Below are positions 31,602 to 40,441 of a stretch of DNA of 42,907 nucleotides, piece after piece (the first letter of the stretch is position 1; the number at the start of each line of letters is the position of its first letter). This stretch comes from a virus. The stretch covers positions 1-42,907 of IMG/VR virus record IMGVR_UViG_3300028376_000459; one strand, 5' to 3'. Under the pieces are notes generated by a model. The model worked only from the letters and a program-made list of their open reading frames with translations, did no database searches and was not told the origin of the DNA. Made by a program: the position numbers and the translations under genes.

Positions 31602-32684
31602 TTACCTCTTCTTCCAGCTCACGCGGATACCTTGCTGTTCCGCCTGTTGAGCAATAAACGGTCGAAGAACGCCACGATCCAGCGAGCCCGGATCGTACTC
31701 CTTCATGAACTCCAGCAGGCAAAATCCGGATTTTAAGCGGGGATGCATGTCCGCCGCGATTTCCGTCAGTTTCTCCCGCAACTCCTCATTCAAATCCCCG
31801 TCGAATCCCAAGCCTCCCGCGTAGTTGCGGAAGCCTCGAGCGAACAGGGATTGTTGCTGCTGGGTCAAGGTCGCTCCCAGCGTGCAGCAAGCCTGGGGTC
31901 CCAGCTTCCAGACGTCCGTCACCCCCTCGAAGATCACCCCAAATCGGTAACGCACTGCATTGCCGAAATTGTAAAGGATTCGCCTTCGTGGGGTGCCCGG
32001 GGCCGTGTAGTACTTAGGCAATCCGGTGCTTTTCCAATCCGTGTCGTAAGCCGGCCGCACCTGCCAGCCCACCATTCGCTTGTTGTGGTAGATCGGGATA
32101 ACGATACGGTCTTCGCAGATGAACCGCGTGGACTGGTAACACCAGTGCACGTTGTAAAACCGACCGATCATCTCCGGGTCAAAACCACGGCCGGCCAGGT
32201 AGGCCACCGCCTCGTGCGTCGGCGGCAGTTTGTCCAGGCGAGTCACCTTGCCGGGCCAGGTTGCCCGGATCTCGTCCAAATTAACTTCGCGGCCTTCCCG
32301 GATCGTGGGTCGCCGCAGTTGGTGCAGAAACTTCCCCATCAGCATGTCTTCCAGCTGATCGTAGGTATGTCGGTCCTTCATCGCTAAGGGGCACCCTGCG
32401 TTGAAGCAGGTTGCCAGGTAGGTCTGGGGGATACCCAGCTCATCCTCGGTACCGTACCGGTGATTGATGTAGCAGCGAAACCGGGTGTCGTTACAAAAGG
32501 GGCAACACACCGCGTAGTATTCGCCGGGGTACTTGATCACTGGTTTCGGTTTGCCAGTCTTCAAGTCCTGGCTCAGTCGACGAGTCTGCTTCTCGCCTTC
32601 GTTGCGGATCTTGACCTGACCAAACGTTGCCTTGCAGCGACGAAAGAGGACCGCGTTCAGGGCAGATTTTTCATCGCTTGCCAT
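31602..32684 (-). CDS. DNA primase (zinc finger and TOPRIM)
   Basis: The product is 360 residues with ATG at 32684 and GAGGA upstream. The zinc-binding part lies at 60-98 (AVCCPFCNDTRFRC, then CFNAGCP). The TOPRIM catalytic core appears as RIVIPIYHNKRMVGWQ, VIFEGVTDVWKLG (Glu253) and GLGFDGDLN (Asp295/Asp297). It would make short RNA primers on the template exposed by the DnaB-like helicase. At 360 residues it is shorter than DnaG and lacks a C-terminal helicase-binding domain of usual length. Its start is 24 bases after the helicase stop and its stop 4 bases before the polymerase start codon. Confidence 0.85.
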   Translation of the reverse strand: MASDEKSALNAVLFRRCKATFGQVKIRNEGEKQTRRLSQDLKTGKPKPVIKYPGEYYAVCCPFCNDTRFRCYINHRYGTEDELGIPQTYLATCFNAGCPLAMKDRHTYDQLEDMLMGKFLHQLRRPTIREGREVNLDEIRATWPGKVTRLDKLPPTHEAVAYLAGRGFDPEMIGRFYNVHWCYQSTRFICEDRIVIPIYHNKRMVGWQVRPAYDTDWKSTGLPKYYTAPGTPRRRILYNFGNAVRYRFGVIFEGVTDVWKLGPQACCTLGATLTQQQQSLFARGFRNYAGGLGFDGDLNEELREKLTEIAADMHPRLKSGFCLLEFMKEYDPGSLDRGVLRPFIAQQAEQQGIRVSWKKR

Positions 32685-32708
32685 GGTGTCCTCGGTTAAA
32701 ACTTCTAG

Positions 32709-34466
32709 TTAATGCTCTGAATGTTCTGGGTCGTGGTAGCCATCTTCAGGCATCTCCTCGGCGGGCCCAGACTCTGCCGGGGTTGATGATGGAGAAGCTG
32801 CCGACCCCTGCTGAGCTGCCGCCTGGGGGTCCTGGGAGCTGGCCGCATTGATATCAGCCTTCAAGGCGATATTCCCGCGAGCATCCACTCCGTACTGGGA
32901 AGCAGTAACCACGTCGTTGAACTCCCCCTTCACCTGGATCAGCTGAGGGATGGAAACGGTCTCCTTACCCTGCCGGCGAGCCTTCGTACAGGCGATCCGG
33001 CCTACCGAATCGGAATTCAAATTCCCGATCACGAAAGCGAAGTGCAGGTTCTCCGCGAAACTCTTCGAACCCTTGGAGTCCGTATGGTGCAGGGTAGCCG
33101 TCGGATTCAACTTCGCGTTGGCCTGTCCGCTCAGCTGTTGGAGCAACCAGGTCGAACACTTGAAACGAGTCGAGATCTCCTTCTGGACCTGGTACACCCT
33201 ATTCTGGTAAAGCTTGTGGTCTTCCTGGCGTGACCCTGGTTCGATGGTGTTGTCCTGGTCAACCATCAAGGCCAGGTAATCGATGATCACGTTCTTGACG
33301 TAGTACTCCGGACCACGGCTTCGCAGCTCCAAGTTGATCCGCGTCACGATCTCGTTGATGCCGCCATGGCCAGCAGAAGGGAACTCCGGGTCTGACCCTG
33401 TCATATCAAGGCAGGCCGTATAGCCGTTCATGGCAGGCATGAACTGTTCGACCCGCATCCGCTCAGGAATAAACTGCCCGTCGGCGATCTCCGCCTGGTA
33501 GATCTTTTTCTCGTACTCCTTGGGCTTATCCGGATCGTTGGACAAGTAATCCAGACCCTGCAGCCCCATCTCCTCGAGGCGATTGCGTTTGATCCGGGCT
33601 CCGAACATCACCGCCCGGTGCTGCAGCTCTACCGACAAGGGAGCCTCGTAGGAGACTATTACAGACAGCCCTTTGGGGGTCTTCTGCTTTCGTACCTTAG
33701 GGTCATCGCTATTCTTCCGCTGCTGCTCCGCTTCCAGGAATTCCCGGCGAGCATTCTTTGCCGCATTCACCCAGAGCATCACAGCAATCGTCGTCTTACA
33801 GGTCCCGTACGGAGCCATCAGCCCGTAGGTCTCTTTGTTGACCGCTCCGGACCCTAAGAAGCCATCGAGAAACTCGATCCCTGTCGCATGCTTCTTGGCT
33901 TCCTCCTTGCGATCCCAGCCTTTCGGCATCGTCTTCCGGACCTTGACGGAATACTCCGAGGTGGCCAGGTATTCCGAGGCCTCGCGGAAGTCCCCGAACA
34001 AGGCGGGCAGGGTGTCCAGATTGTTGCACGACTTGAGCGTCTCAATCGTGCTCTCGACTTGCCTCCGCTGCAGGAATAACTTCCCGGCTTTGAACGCGAA
34101 ACGTTCCATCTTCGGGCTGGTGACAGAATCAGCTCCGAAGGTGTCCGGATCGTACGCGTAATCAAGAAACTCTTCCAGCTCCTCGCGAGCCGCTTCGGAG
34201 ATGATCTCTTCATCCAGCTCGAAGTAGCCTGCCAGCTCTGTCTGCAGCTCCACTTCGGTAGGCAAGGCCTCATGCTCCCGGTACAACTCCAGGACGCAGC
34301 GATAGAGCAGCTGGTAACTCTCTTCGGTAAAATGCTCGACTGCTAGATTAGCTAAGAAGTGCTTGAAAACCAGTTCATTCTGGATCAGGATCGCGACCCA
34401 CAACCGCAAACGAGCGGCCGTCAGGTGAGTCGCGGACAGTCGAGCTGACTGTCGGTTGGATTCCAT
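32709..34466 (-). CDS. Replicative DNA helicase (DnaB-like)
   Basis: The product is 585 residues, ATG at 34466 with AAAGGA. The N-terminal helical domain (about 10-160) resembles the DnaB scaffold, and the RecA-like motor follows. Walker A is APYGTCKTT near 218-226, GLSVIVSYEAPLSVELQHRA carries the motif-1a Glu, YYVKNVIIDYLALMVDQ is Walker B, and STWLLQQLSGQANAK is the motif with conserved Gln used by DnaB. It should unwind duplex ahead of the polymerase as a hexamer. As in the recombinase, the last Gly of Walker A is Cys (GTCKT). The last 60 residues are Ser/Ala/Pro/Glu-rich and disordered. Confidence 0.88.
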   Translation of the reverse strand: MESNRQSARLSATHLTAARLRLWVAILIQNELVFKHFLANLAVEHFTEESYQLLYRCVLELYREHEALPTEVELQTELAGYFELDEEIISEAAREELEEFLDYAYDPDTFGADSVTSPKMERFAFKAGKLFLQRRQVESTIETLKSCNNLDTLPALFGDFREASEYLATSEYSVKVRKTMPKGWDRKEEAKKHATGIEFLDGFLGSGAVNKETYGLMAPYGTCKTTIAVMLWVNAAKNARREFLEAEQQRKNSDDPKVRKQKTPKGLSVIVSYEAPLSVELQHRAVMFGARIKRNRLEEMGLQGLDYLSNDPDKPKEYEKKIYQAEIADGQFIPERMRVEQFMPAMNGYTACLDMTGSDPEFPSAGHGGINEIVTRINLELRSRGPEYYVKNVIIDYLALMVDQDNTIEPGSRQEDHKLYQNRVYQVQKEISTRFKCSTWLLQQLSGQANAKLNPTATLHHTDSKGSKSFAENLHFAFVIGNLNSDSVGRIACTKARRQGKETVSIPQLIQVKGEFNDVVTASQYGVDARGNIALKADINAASSQDPQAAAQQGSAASPSSTPAESGPAEEMPEDGYHDPEHSEH

Positions 34467-34500
34467 CAGATTCCTTTCGAGTCAAAACACACGCAACCTT

Positions 34501-35286
34501 TCACTGCTCTAAGGCAGATTCAAGTAACTCACACGCCGCTACACAAAAACCCTCGGGAAGCACGTCCCGATAAATCTTGTCGTACTCCCCTGGAAAGAGT
34601 GTATATTCCATCGCCGCCTGGAACTCAAATTGCTTCGCCACAGAGAGCAACGCCTCGCAGTGCTCGTCCGCCTCATTGTCCGCTTTCAGTTTCGCTACTG
34701 TCGATGTCGCCAAACAGTAGCGAAACAACGGAGAAAGCGGCAAGTGGCTGCCGGCGACCGCGTAATATACCGAGAGGGATAGGGGATAGCCAGACCCGAG
34801 ATGCTTGAGGGTAATCTCCACTTTGGCCTGCTGTCGCTCCCTCGCATTCTGATCTGCTAACTGCTTCTCCTGCGTGTTCAGGAAGACGTTGACATACTCC
34901 CGCAATTGATGAGTCGCCACCTGCCTAATCGTGGGAATCGGTAGGGAGCTTCCCCGTAACAAGCGGAACAAAACCCGTAGGTAGTGCTCGGGACTAGGGT
35001 ACCGCTTGAAACTGGCCAGCCGCTCGTAAGCGGCGGCCCATTCGTTAGGAGTCTTCTTCTCCTCAGGACTGTTGTACTTCGACTTGCCGTCCAGCGAAGG
35101 CGAGGGAGTGTAGGGCCGGTGTTCCGGTCCGTAACGAAACCGCTCAAGATACCGTCGCTCGTGGACGTACACTTTCTTGAATCGGGCCAGCATCGGAGGC
35201 ATTTCATCCCCCGCTGCTCGCCCGGACGCCCGTGACCCTTTTGCCGGAGCCGGCGGGCGACTGAAACGTCGTCGCTTCTTTGCCAT
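34501..35286 (-). CDS. Unknown protein between two helicase genes
   Basis: The product is 261 residues from the ATG at 35286, five bases after the upstream stop. An ATG at 35307 overlaps the helicase gene and has no SD. After a basic, Arg/Pro/Ala-rich start, the protein is mostly helical (WAAAYERLASFKRYPSPEHY, LREYVNVFLNTQEKQLADQN) with a Leu/Ala-rich C-terminal part. There is no known domain. Its place directly before the DnaB-like helicase is where some phages keep a helicase loader. That is context only. Confidence 0.6.
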   Translation of the reverse strand: MAKKRRRFSRPPAPAKGSRASGRAAGDEMPPMLARFKKVYVHERRYLERFRYGPEHRPYTPSPSLDGKSKYNSPEEKKTPNEWAAAYERLASFKRYPSPEHYLRVLFRLLRGSSLPIPTIRQVATHQLREYVNVFLNTQEKQLADQNARERQQAKVEITLKHLGSGYPLSLSVYYAVAGSHLPLSPLFRYCLATSTVAKLKADNEADEHCEALLSVAKQFEFQAAMEYTLFPGEYDKIYRDVLPEGFCVAACELLESALEQ

Positions 35287-35290
35287 GGGC

Positions 35291-36787
35291 TCACCGTAGG
35301 TGATCATTCAAAGTGGTCGAACCCGGGAACACCTGCTCCCAGCGATTTTGCTTATAGATCTTCATTCGACTGACGGCCTTCATATTGCAGCCATGGTCGA
35401 ACTGATCGAGATAATCATGGACCAGGCTGCCAGCCTTGCCATCCTGGATCCGGCTGGCTCGACCTGGGACCTGCACGCTAGCGATCGCACTGCTGGAGCC
35501 CTCGGCTCGCAGCAGCACCGAGAGGTGGTTGAAACTCACCCCTACGTTCCAGACCGTCGTGCAGATGGCCTTCTTCAGTTTGCCTTTCTCGAACGCGGTC
35601 GTCAGCTTTTCCCGTCGTTCGATGTCCATCAGGGGCTCGCTCGCCTTGCAATACCCGTTGTGGGCATAGCGATTACGTTCCCGCTCGGTGAGTCCGCCTT
35701 CGCGATAAACCAAGGTGTACTCCGGAAGGAGTCGCTTCAGGTTCATCGCGTGTTCCAGCGTCTCCACGGTGATCAAGGTCTGAACGTCCGGTCCATACCG
35801 CCGGGCATCTTGAGCGATGCACTGGTTGCGGTACTCGTTCCGCCAAATCCCGTGCCGCTTCTTTTCAATGTCCGCGTAGTCTCCGCAGGGATTGAAATCC
35901 ATTACCACCGGAGTCCAATGCACTGTGATAGGCACCACCAGACCGGAGCTCTGAGCTTCTTCGTAACTCATGCGGAAGACCACCGGACCGAACAACCCGT
36001 GGGTACGCAGGTCCTTGCCGTCCCACCGCATGTCGTGGCTCGCCGAGAGTCCCATGTTGCGGGAATCTTGCCAGCGGGCCAGCTCCTCGGCCGCCTTATC
36101 GCTGGCCAGCTCGTGACACTCGTCACCGACCAGGAAATCCCCGTCGCCTTTGGCATGGTGGATCGAACCGACGGTGTAGCACATCACCCGACAACCAGTG
36201 ACCCGCTTGCCACCACCCACGATCCCCACGTCGCCCACCATCTGAACCAGCTCAGGATAGATCCGATCCCGCAGCACGGCCGCCCGGCGGGTCACGATAT
36301 CGAAGCGTGCCCGCGGCAGCAAAGCCGCCATGATGCCGATCATGTAGGACTTGCCAAAACCAGGCGGGCAGTCGAAACGCCCACAGCGATTGGTCAGGAA
36401 CTGCTTCAAGAACTCCGGCTGACCGGTTCGCAGTTGGTACGAGGCGATATTCTTCCAGCGGGGCTGCAGTCGCCGAGCCGGCATGGGTTTCAAGTCTTTG
36501 AACCCCACCCGATAACCGTGCTTCCGCAACGTATCGCGAATCAGCTTCCAGAACCCAAACGGAGCTACCAACCTCTGCTTGAAGTCCAACTCGAACAGAT
36601 TGTGCTCGGTGAACTTGAGTGGCCCTAGTCCCTTTGCCTTCCGCTGTTGGGCTTCCACCCCGAACGCTTTCTGCTGTTCGGTAAAGGAAAGCACGGGCTT
36701 CAAGATCTCAAAAATTGTGTCCGTCGTAGGGGAAACGCAGAGAATGTTGCCTTGCTTGTGGAGGGTGATGATTTTTTTCGTCGCCAT
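35291..36787 (-). CDS. SF2 helicase, UvsW-like
   Basis: The product is 498 residues from the ATG at 36787 (GAGGAG, 5 bases). Walker A CPPGFGKSYM near 140-147, DEAD-box equivalent LVGDECHEL (DECH) near 222-225, motif III SAS near 248-250 and motif VI QVPGRASR near 439-446 define a superfamily 2 helicase. An N-terminal domain of about 120 residues precedes the motor, as in T4 UvsW. UvsW unwinds R-loops and moves branches in recombination-dependent replication. The recombination genes on either side support the same role. A stable hairpin lies in the leader of this gene. Confidence 0.85.
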   Translation of the reverse strand: MATKKIITLHKQGNILCVSPTTDTIFEILKPVLSFTEQQKAFGVEAQQRKAKGLGPLKFTEHNLFELDFKQRLVAPFGFWKLIRDTLRKHGYRVGFKDLKPMPARRLQPRWKNIASYQLRTGQPEFLKQFLTNRCGRFDCPPGFGKSYMIGIMAALLPRARFDIVTRRAAVLRDRIYPELVQMVGDVGIVGGGKRVTGCRVMCYTVGSIHHAKGDGDFLVGDECHELASDKAAEELARWQDSRNMGLSASHDMRWDGKDLRTHGLFGPVVFRMSYEEAQSSGLVVPITVHWTPVVMDFNPCGDYADIEKKRHGIWRNEYRNQCIAQDARRYGPDVQTLITVETLEHAMNLKRLLPEYTLVYREGGLTERERNRYAHNGYCKASEPLMDIERREKLTTAFEKGKLKKAICTTVWNVGVSFNHLSVLLRAEGSSSAIASVQVPGRASRIQDGKAGSLVHDYLDQFDHGCNMKAVSRMKIYKQNRWEQVFPGSTTLNDHLR

Positions 36788-36869
36788 CTCTACTCCTCGT
36801 TGATTTTCATAAATTCCAAGCCTAGAATGCTTGCGGGTCGTGCGAAACACACCGCATCCCGCTACACCG

Positions 36870-36905
36870 AAACGCCGGCCAAGCTTCGCCACTTGGTCGG
36901 CGTTT
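36870..36905 (-). other. Strong hairpin in the uvsW-like leader
   Basis: A 14-bp inverted repeat with one G-U pair (AAACGCCGGCCAAG with CTTGGTCGGCGTTT) around an 8-base loop lies between the gene ending at 36914 and the helicase start at 36787. On the transcribed strand only UUU lies at its foot, so it is a weak terminator at best. It could also be a leader structure. Confidence 0.6.
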
Positions 36906-36913
36906 TGTCTTTC

Positions 36914-37411
36914 TCAGGGTTCCCCCTGGTCCTCGACGGCTCGCCGACGCGGTCGCAAACTGACCACCTCGTAGTGTCCGTAGGTCCCAGGCTGCCACGG
37001 CGACAAGCCGCGGTACTTCCCTGCGATCTGCATCAGTGCCCAGAAATCGTCATCGTCGATCTCCGGAGGCACCACGCAGTTGATGCCGATCGTTTGTCCC
37101 TTCACCAGTGACTCGTGAGTCGACCAGCGACTGCGTCCTTTTTTGGTCTTCCGATAATAGCAGCGATCCAGGCATTTCTCCCGGAGCTCTGCGTCCACCT
37201 CGATATCCCAGTAGATCTTCTTGATCGCCTCCTGGTGTCGCCCCAACATGTTCGCAGCGAACTTCATGTTGGCTTGATGCCAGGAGGAGAGAAAGAGAAT
37301 CTTGCCATTGCTGCCGGGACTGCGTTGAAACTTGAATCGCCCGTTCGACGGGTCCTTCTCATTTCCGAGACTGGGGTTGCTGAACCGTATCCGTACTGTC
37401 AGCTCTCGCAT
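36914..37411 (-). CDS. Conserved unknown protein (YRGLSP motif)
   Basis: The product is 165 residues from the ATG at 37411, two bases after the upstream stop, with AAGGA. The N-terminus has TVRIRFSNPSLGN and a DNA-binding-like FLSSWHQANMKFAANMLG. The C-terminus shows IGINCVVPPEIDDDDFWALM and AGKYRGLSPWQPGTYGHYEV. I recall this arrangement in hypothetical proteins of phages and some bacterial genomes, without known function. It is downstream of the SbcC-like ATPase group and upstream of the UvsW-like helicase, so a DNA-handling role is plausible. Confidence 0.6.
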   Translation of the reverse strand: MRELTVRIRFSNPSLGNEKDPSNGRFKFQRSPGSNGKILFLSSWHQANMKFAANMLGRHQEAIKKIYWDIEVDAELREKCLDRCYYRKTKKGRSRWSTHESLVKGQTIGINCVVPPEIDDDDFWALMQIAGKYRGLSPWQPGTYGHYEVVSLRPRRRAVEDQGEP

Positions 37412-37413
37412 GG

Positions 37414-38274
37414 TCAATCCTTGAACTTGTTGAGGTAAGAACATTCATTGCCGACCTGCTGGAAAAACTTGGCGGGATTGAAGTACCCTGTGCAGCCCAG
37501 CTCCTCCAGCCAGTTCCGGACGATAAAGCCCAGCACCAGTTGACAGGCCTTCCGTATCCGTTGCACCTCATCAGCGATCCCTCGTACCTCTGCATGAATG
37601 CAGCTATCCGGACGCAACGAACTGACCAGTCCTAACAGCAACCTAGTCCTCCCTGCTCGGGCAGCCTCCGCCTCGGAGGACTCCTGGACAGTTCGCCAAG
37701 CCGCCTCGAACTGAGCCGGTTTGAGTCCGAAGTAGCTCTCCAGTCGCGACAATCGGTACGGACGGGTAACCCCCAGGAACCAACGAGGATCCACGATCTC
37801 CGCAATCATGCGAATTGCAAACCGCAGGACCTCCACTCCCAGGAACTCGAAGTATTTGGCCGTACAGTGGTTCCCGAAATTGTCCGGCAACCGCTGTGGG
37901 CCATCCGCCTCCCGCCAGAGTCGCAGCAGGGTGTAATTGTAGAACATCTCCCGGTTCAACGGATGCCAGCAGTTGATCAGGCTACCGTGCACGTTCAGCA
38001 CCGATACGCAGGACAACACGTCCGCCACGGACTCCTGCCGCTGGTGGCAAACCGCCGGCGAACCGACCAGCACCGTCACCTGATCCCCGCTCGCTGCATA
38101 CAGGCGGGTGATCAGCTCGTAGTTGGACGGGCAACCCAGCACGCGATAGACCCCGGATCGCAGCTGCGGCCAGTCGAGCCCGCAGAAGATCTTTTGGTTA
38201 CCCCTGGACTCCACGCACCAAACCTCGCCCGCCTGCGTCGTATGCAGGCAAATCAACTCGTTAGCAACGGCCAC
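37414..38274 (-). CDS. Unknown 286-residue protein
   Basis: The start is the GTG at 38274 (AAAGGA, 8 bases upstream), just after the SbcC-like stop. A longer frame to 38298 overlaps that gene. The protein has strands at the start (MAVANELICLHTTQAGEVWC), a region LITRLYAASGDQVTVLVGSP and VADVLSCVSVLNVHGSLINC, and a helical C-terminal half (AAWRTVQESSEAEAARAGRT, then RIRKACQLVLGFIVRNWLEE). No family. It belongs to the recombination operon by position. Confidence 0.6.
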   Translation of the reverse strand: MAVANELICLHTTQAGEVWCVESRGNQKIFCGLDWPQLRSGVYRVLGCPSNYELITRLYAASGDQVTVLVGSPAVCHQRQESVADVLSCVSVLNVHGSLINCWHPLNREMFYNYTLLRLWREADGPQRLPDNFGNHCTAKYFEFLGVEVLRFAIRMIAEIVDPRWFLGVTRPYRLSRLESYFGLKPAQFEAAWRTVQESSEAEAARAGRTRLLLGLVSSLRPDSCIHAEVRGIADEVQRIRKACQLVLGFIVRNWLEELGCTGYFNPAKFFQQVGNECSYLNKFKD

Positions 38275-38287
38275 TGTTGGTATCCTT

Positions 38288-40441
38288 TCACAGCTCAATC
38301 AGCTGGTCGAAAACCTCCCCAAGTTCCTGGGCGTGGGTAATCACCATCAGCTGCCGATCTTCGGCAACTTTCTGAGCCAGTATCTGAAGTGCGTCGTGGA
38401 AATAATTCATGTTGTCAGCATCGAGCCCCGCCGTAGGCTCGTCGAGGAACAGCATACCAACATCGTGCCCAAAAACACTATCCAGAGCCGCTCGGAAAGC
38501 GACCGCCAGGATTACTTTTTGACCGCCGCTAAGCTGTTTCCCTTTAACCGCAGGCTGGCCGGGAAAGAAGACCCGAAATGTCAAGTCCTCATCCGCTTCC
38601 ACGTAGAAGGGATTACCAAATAACTCCAGGTTTTGATTGATGTCACCGACCAGCATCTCCATGTTGGCTTGAGAGACCTGCTTAGGGAGTCGGTTCCAGT
38701 GGAACAGCCCCCCAACCGTTCCGATCGGTTCCATCAAATTCTGGATTTTAGTTTGCCGGGCGAGCTTGGCTTTCAGATGCAACAGCGTCCGCTTAGACTC
38801 CTCCCAAGACCGCTTCGCTTCGCCGAAACACTCCCGGGCAACCTTGCGATCGTTGACCGCCTGCTGGTGCTGACGGAGCTGCTGTCGGGCCTCCAAGAAC
38901 TCCTGTTTGCTCGGCCGTTGCCGCCGATGCTCCCGGTACTTCGCCTTCCGCTGCTCCTCCGTCTTCAAGCGATCCTGCAAGTTGGTCAGATTCGCCCGGT
39001 TAACCTGCTGGGTCGACTCGTCCGAGCTGATCTTTTCGGCCAACTGCTGATACTGCTGAATCTGCTGGTAAGCCTCCCGGTATTCCTCCGAATCCGGGCT
39101 GCAGGGCAGCTGGGCTTCCATCTCCTGGATGCTCCGGTTCAGCTGCTTCAGTTGCGTCTGACTCTGCTCCTGCTGAGCATTAGCCTCGCTTTGCTTCTGG
39201 TCGTAATCCTGGGAAGCCTGCAAGATGGTTTCCAGCTCCTTGTACCGCTCGCTGCGGGCCTGGTAAGCCTCGACCAACTTGGTCATCTTCTCCTCGTCCA
39301 TCGGCTCCTGGCAGTAAGGGCAAACCCCACTCTCGGCATTCTCCTGGTAGAGCTCCACCAACTCCGCTTCAGCCTCTTGCTGGTGAGTAATCGCTCCCAT
39401 CTCTTTGACGGCCGCCTGTCGGCATTCCCCGCGTTCCAGGTAACCCTCCGGAGGCTCCAACTGAGCCATTTTCAAGGCCTTGGCACGAGCAACTTTGGCT
39501 GCTTTTCGCTTTTGCTGCTCTTTTTCGAGCTTTTCCGTCCGGCTCTGGTAATGAGAATCCGTCTCCCGCACCAACTGCTGGAGATCCTGCAATCGCTCCG
39601 CGTCGAGATCGAGAGCCTCCAGCTCGTCCCGCCGCTCCTGTAAATCTGAATCCAGCTGCTCAATCTGCTTTTTCAGGCTAGCGAGCTGGGTGCCCAGCTT
39701 CGTCAACTGGGGGTTCAGTTCCTCCAGGTTCTGCTTGGCCGTCCGGGCCTGCGTGTTTCGCTTCAACACCTGCCGATATGCTTGCCGCTGACTTTTCGGG
39801 GCCAGCTTCGCTTTGGCGTCCTCCCCCTGCTTCCTGTACCGCCGCATGGACTGGTGTGACATCTCGATCGACTCGGACAGCTCTAGGCTGTTGTCCACCA
39901 CCTCCTGCTGAGCATTCTTGGAGACATACTCCGTGCACAGCTTGTGGATCTCCGTTGCCTCGGTAGTACCACAGAGAAACTGGAACGTCTTGGCTCGCTC
40001 ACTGGGCGTCTGGCTGAGGAACTGGAACATCTCCCACTGCTCTACGAACACATAGCGATCGATGATCTGCTTGGAGACGCCCAACTTCGAGGAGACCGCC
40101 TCTGCGATATCGTTGGCTTTGGTTAGAGGTTCCTCGCCATCCAGGATCAATTCATTCTTGTTCGGTCGCAGATGCCGGGTCAGCTGGAACCGCTGCTCGT
40201 GGTGGCGGCCGGTCAGTCGAATGTAACTCGCCTGCTTCGGTTTGGAGGTATTGGTGATGATGTCCGACCGCACCCCCTGAAACCGGCTGAAGTCGTTCGT
40301 TAGGGCGGCATAAATGGAGTTGACCAGCGTCGACTTCCCTGCCCCATTTGGCCCTACCAGGCCGATCAAACCGGAACCCAGTTGCACGTCCAACTTGACG
40401 TGAGGTCCCACATTCCGCAAACACAGCTTGTCAATGATCAT
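38288..40441 (-). CDS. SbcC/Rad50-like ATPase (T4 gp46-like)
   Basis: The product is 717 residues from the ATG at 40441, overlapping the methyltransferase stop as ATGA and preceded by GAGG. Walker A GPNGAGKST near 30-38, two long coiled coils about 190-370 and 385-575, a zinc hook CPYC at 374-377 between them, ABC signature QLSGGQKV near 636-643 and Walker B MLFLDEPTAGLD near 663-674. Together with the Mre11-like nuclease it forms a complex that trims DNA ends to start recombination, as gp46/gp47 do in T4. All ATPase motifs look intact. It is shorter than cellular SbcC and typical in length for phage versions. Confidence 0.92.
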   Translation of the reverse strand: MIIDKLCLRNVGPHVKLDVQLGSGLIGLVGPNGAGKSTLVNSIYAALTNDFSRFQGVRSDIITNTSKPKQASYIRLTGRHHEQRFQLTRHLRPNKNELILDGEEPLTKANDIAEAVSSKLGVSKQIIDRYVFVEQWEMFQFLSQTPSERAKTFQFLCGTTEATEIHKLCTEYVSKNAQQEVVDNSLELSESIEMSHQSMRRYRKQGEDAKAKLAPKSQRQAYRQVLKRNTQARTAKQNLEELNPQLTKLGTQLASLKKQIEQLDSDLQERRDELEALDLDAERLQDLQQLVRETDSHYQSRTEKLEKEQQKRKAAKVARAKALKMAQLEPPEGYLERGECRQAAVKEMGAITHQQEAEAELVELYQENAESGVCPYCQEPMDEEKMTKLVEAYQARSERYKELETILQASQDYDQKQSEANAQQEQSQTQLKQLNRSIQEMEAQLPCSPDSEEYREAYQQIQQYQQLAEKISSDESTQQVNRANLTNLQDRLKTEEQRKAKYREHRRQRPSKQEFLEARQQLRQHQQAVNDRKVARECFGEAKRSWEESKRTLLHLKAKLARQTKIQNLMEPIGTVGGLFHWNRLPKQVSQANMEMLVGDINQNLELFGNPFYVEADEDLTFRVFFPGQPAVKGKQLSGGQKVILAVAFRAALDSVFGHDVGMLFLDEPTAGLDADNMNYFHDALQILAQKVAEDRQLMVITHAQELGEVFDQLIEL

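Noticed and set aside
35300-36628. A 442-codon plus-strand open frame opposite the UvsW-like helicase
   Set aside because: The opposite strand encodes all SF2 helicase motifs. The plus frame has no recognisable domains and no good ribosome site.
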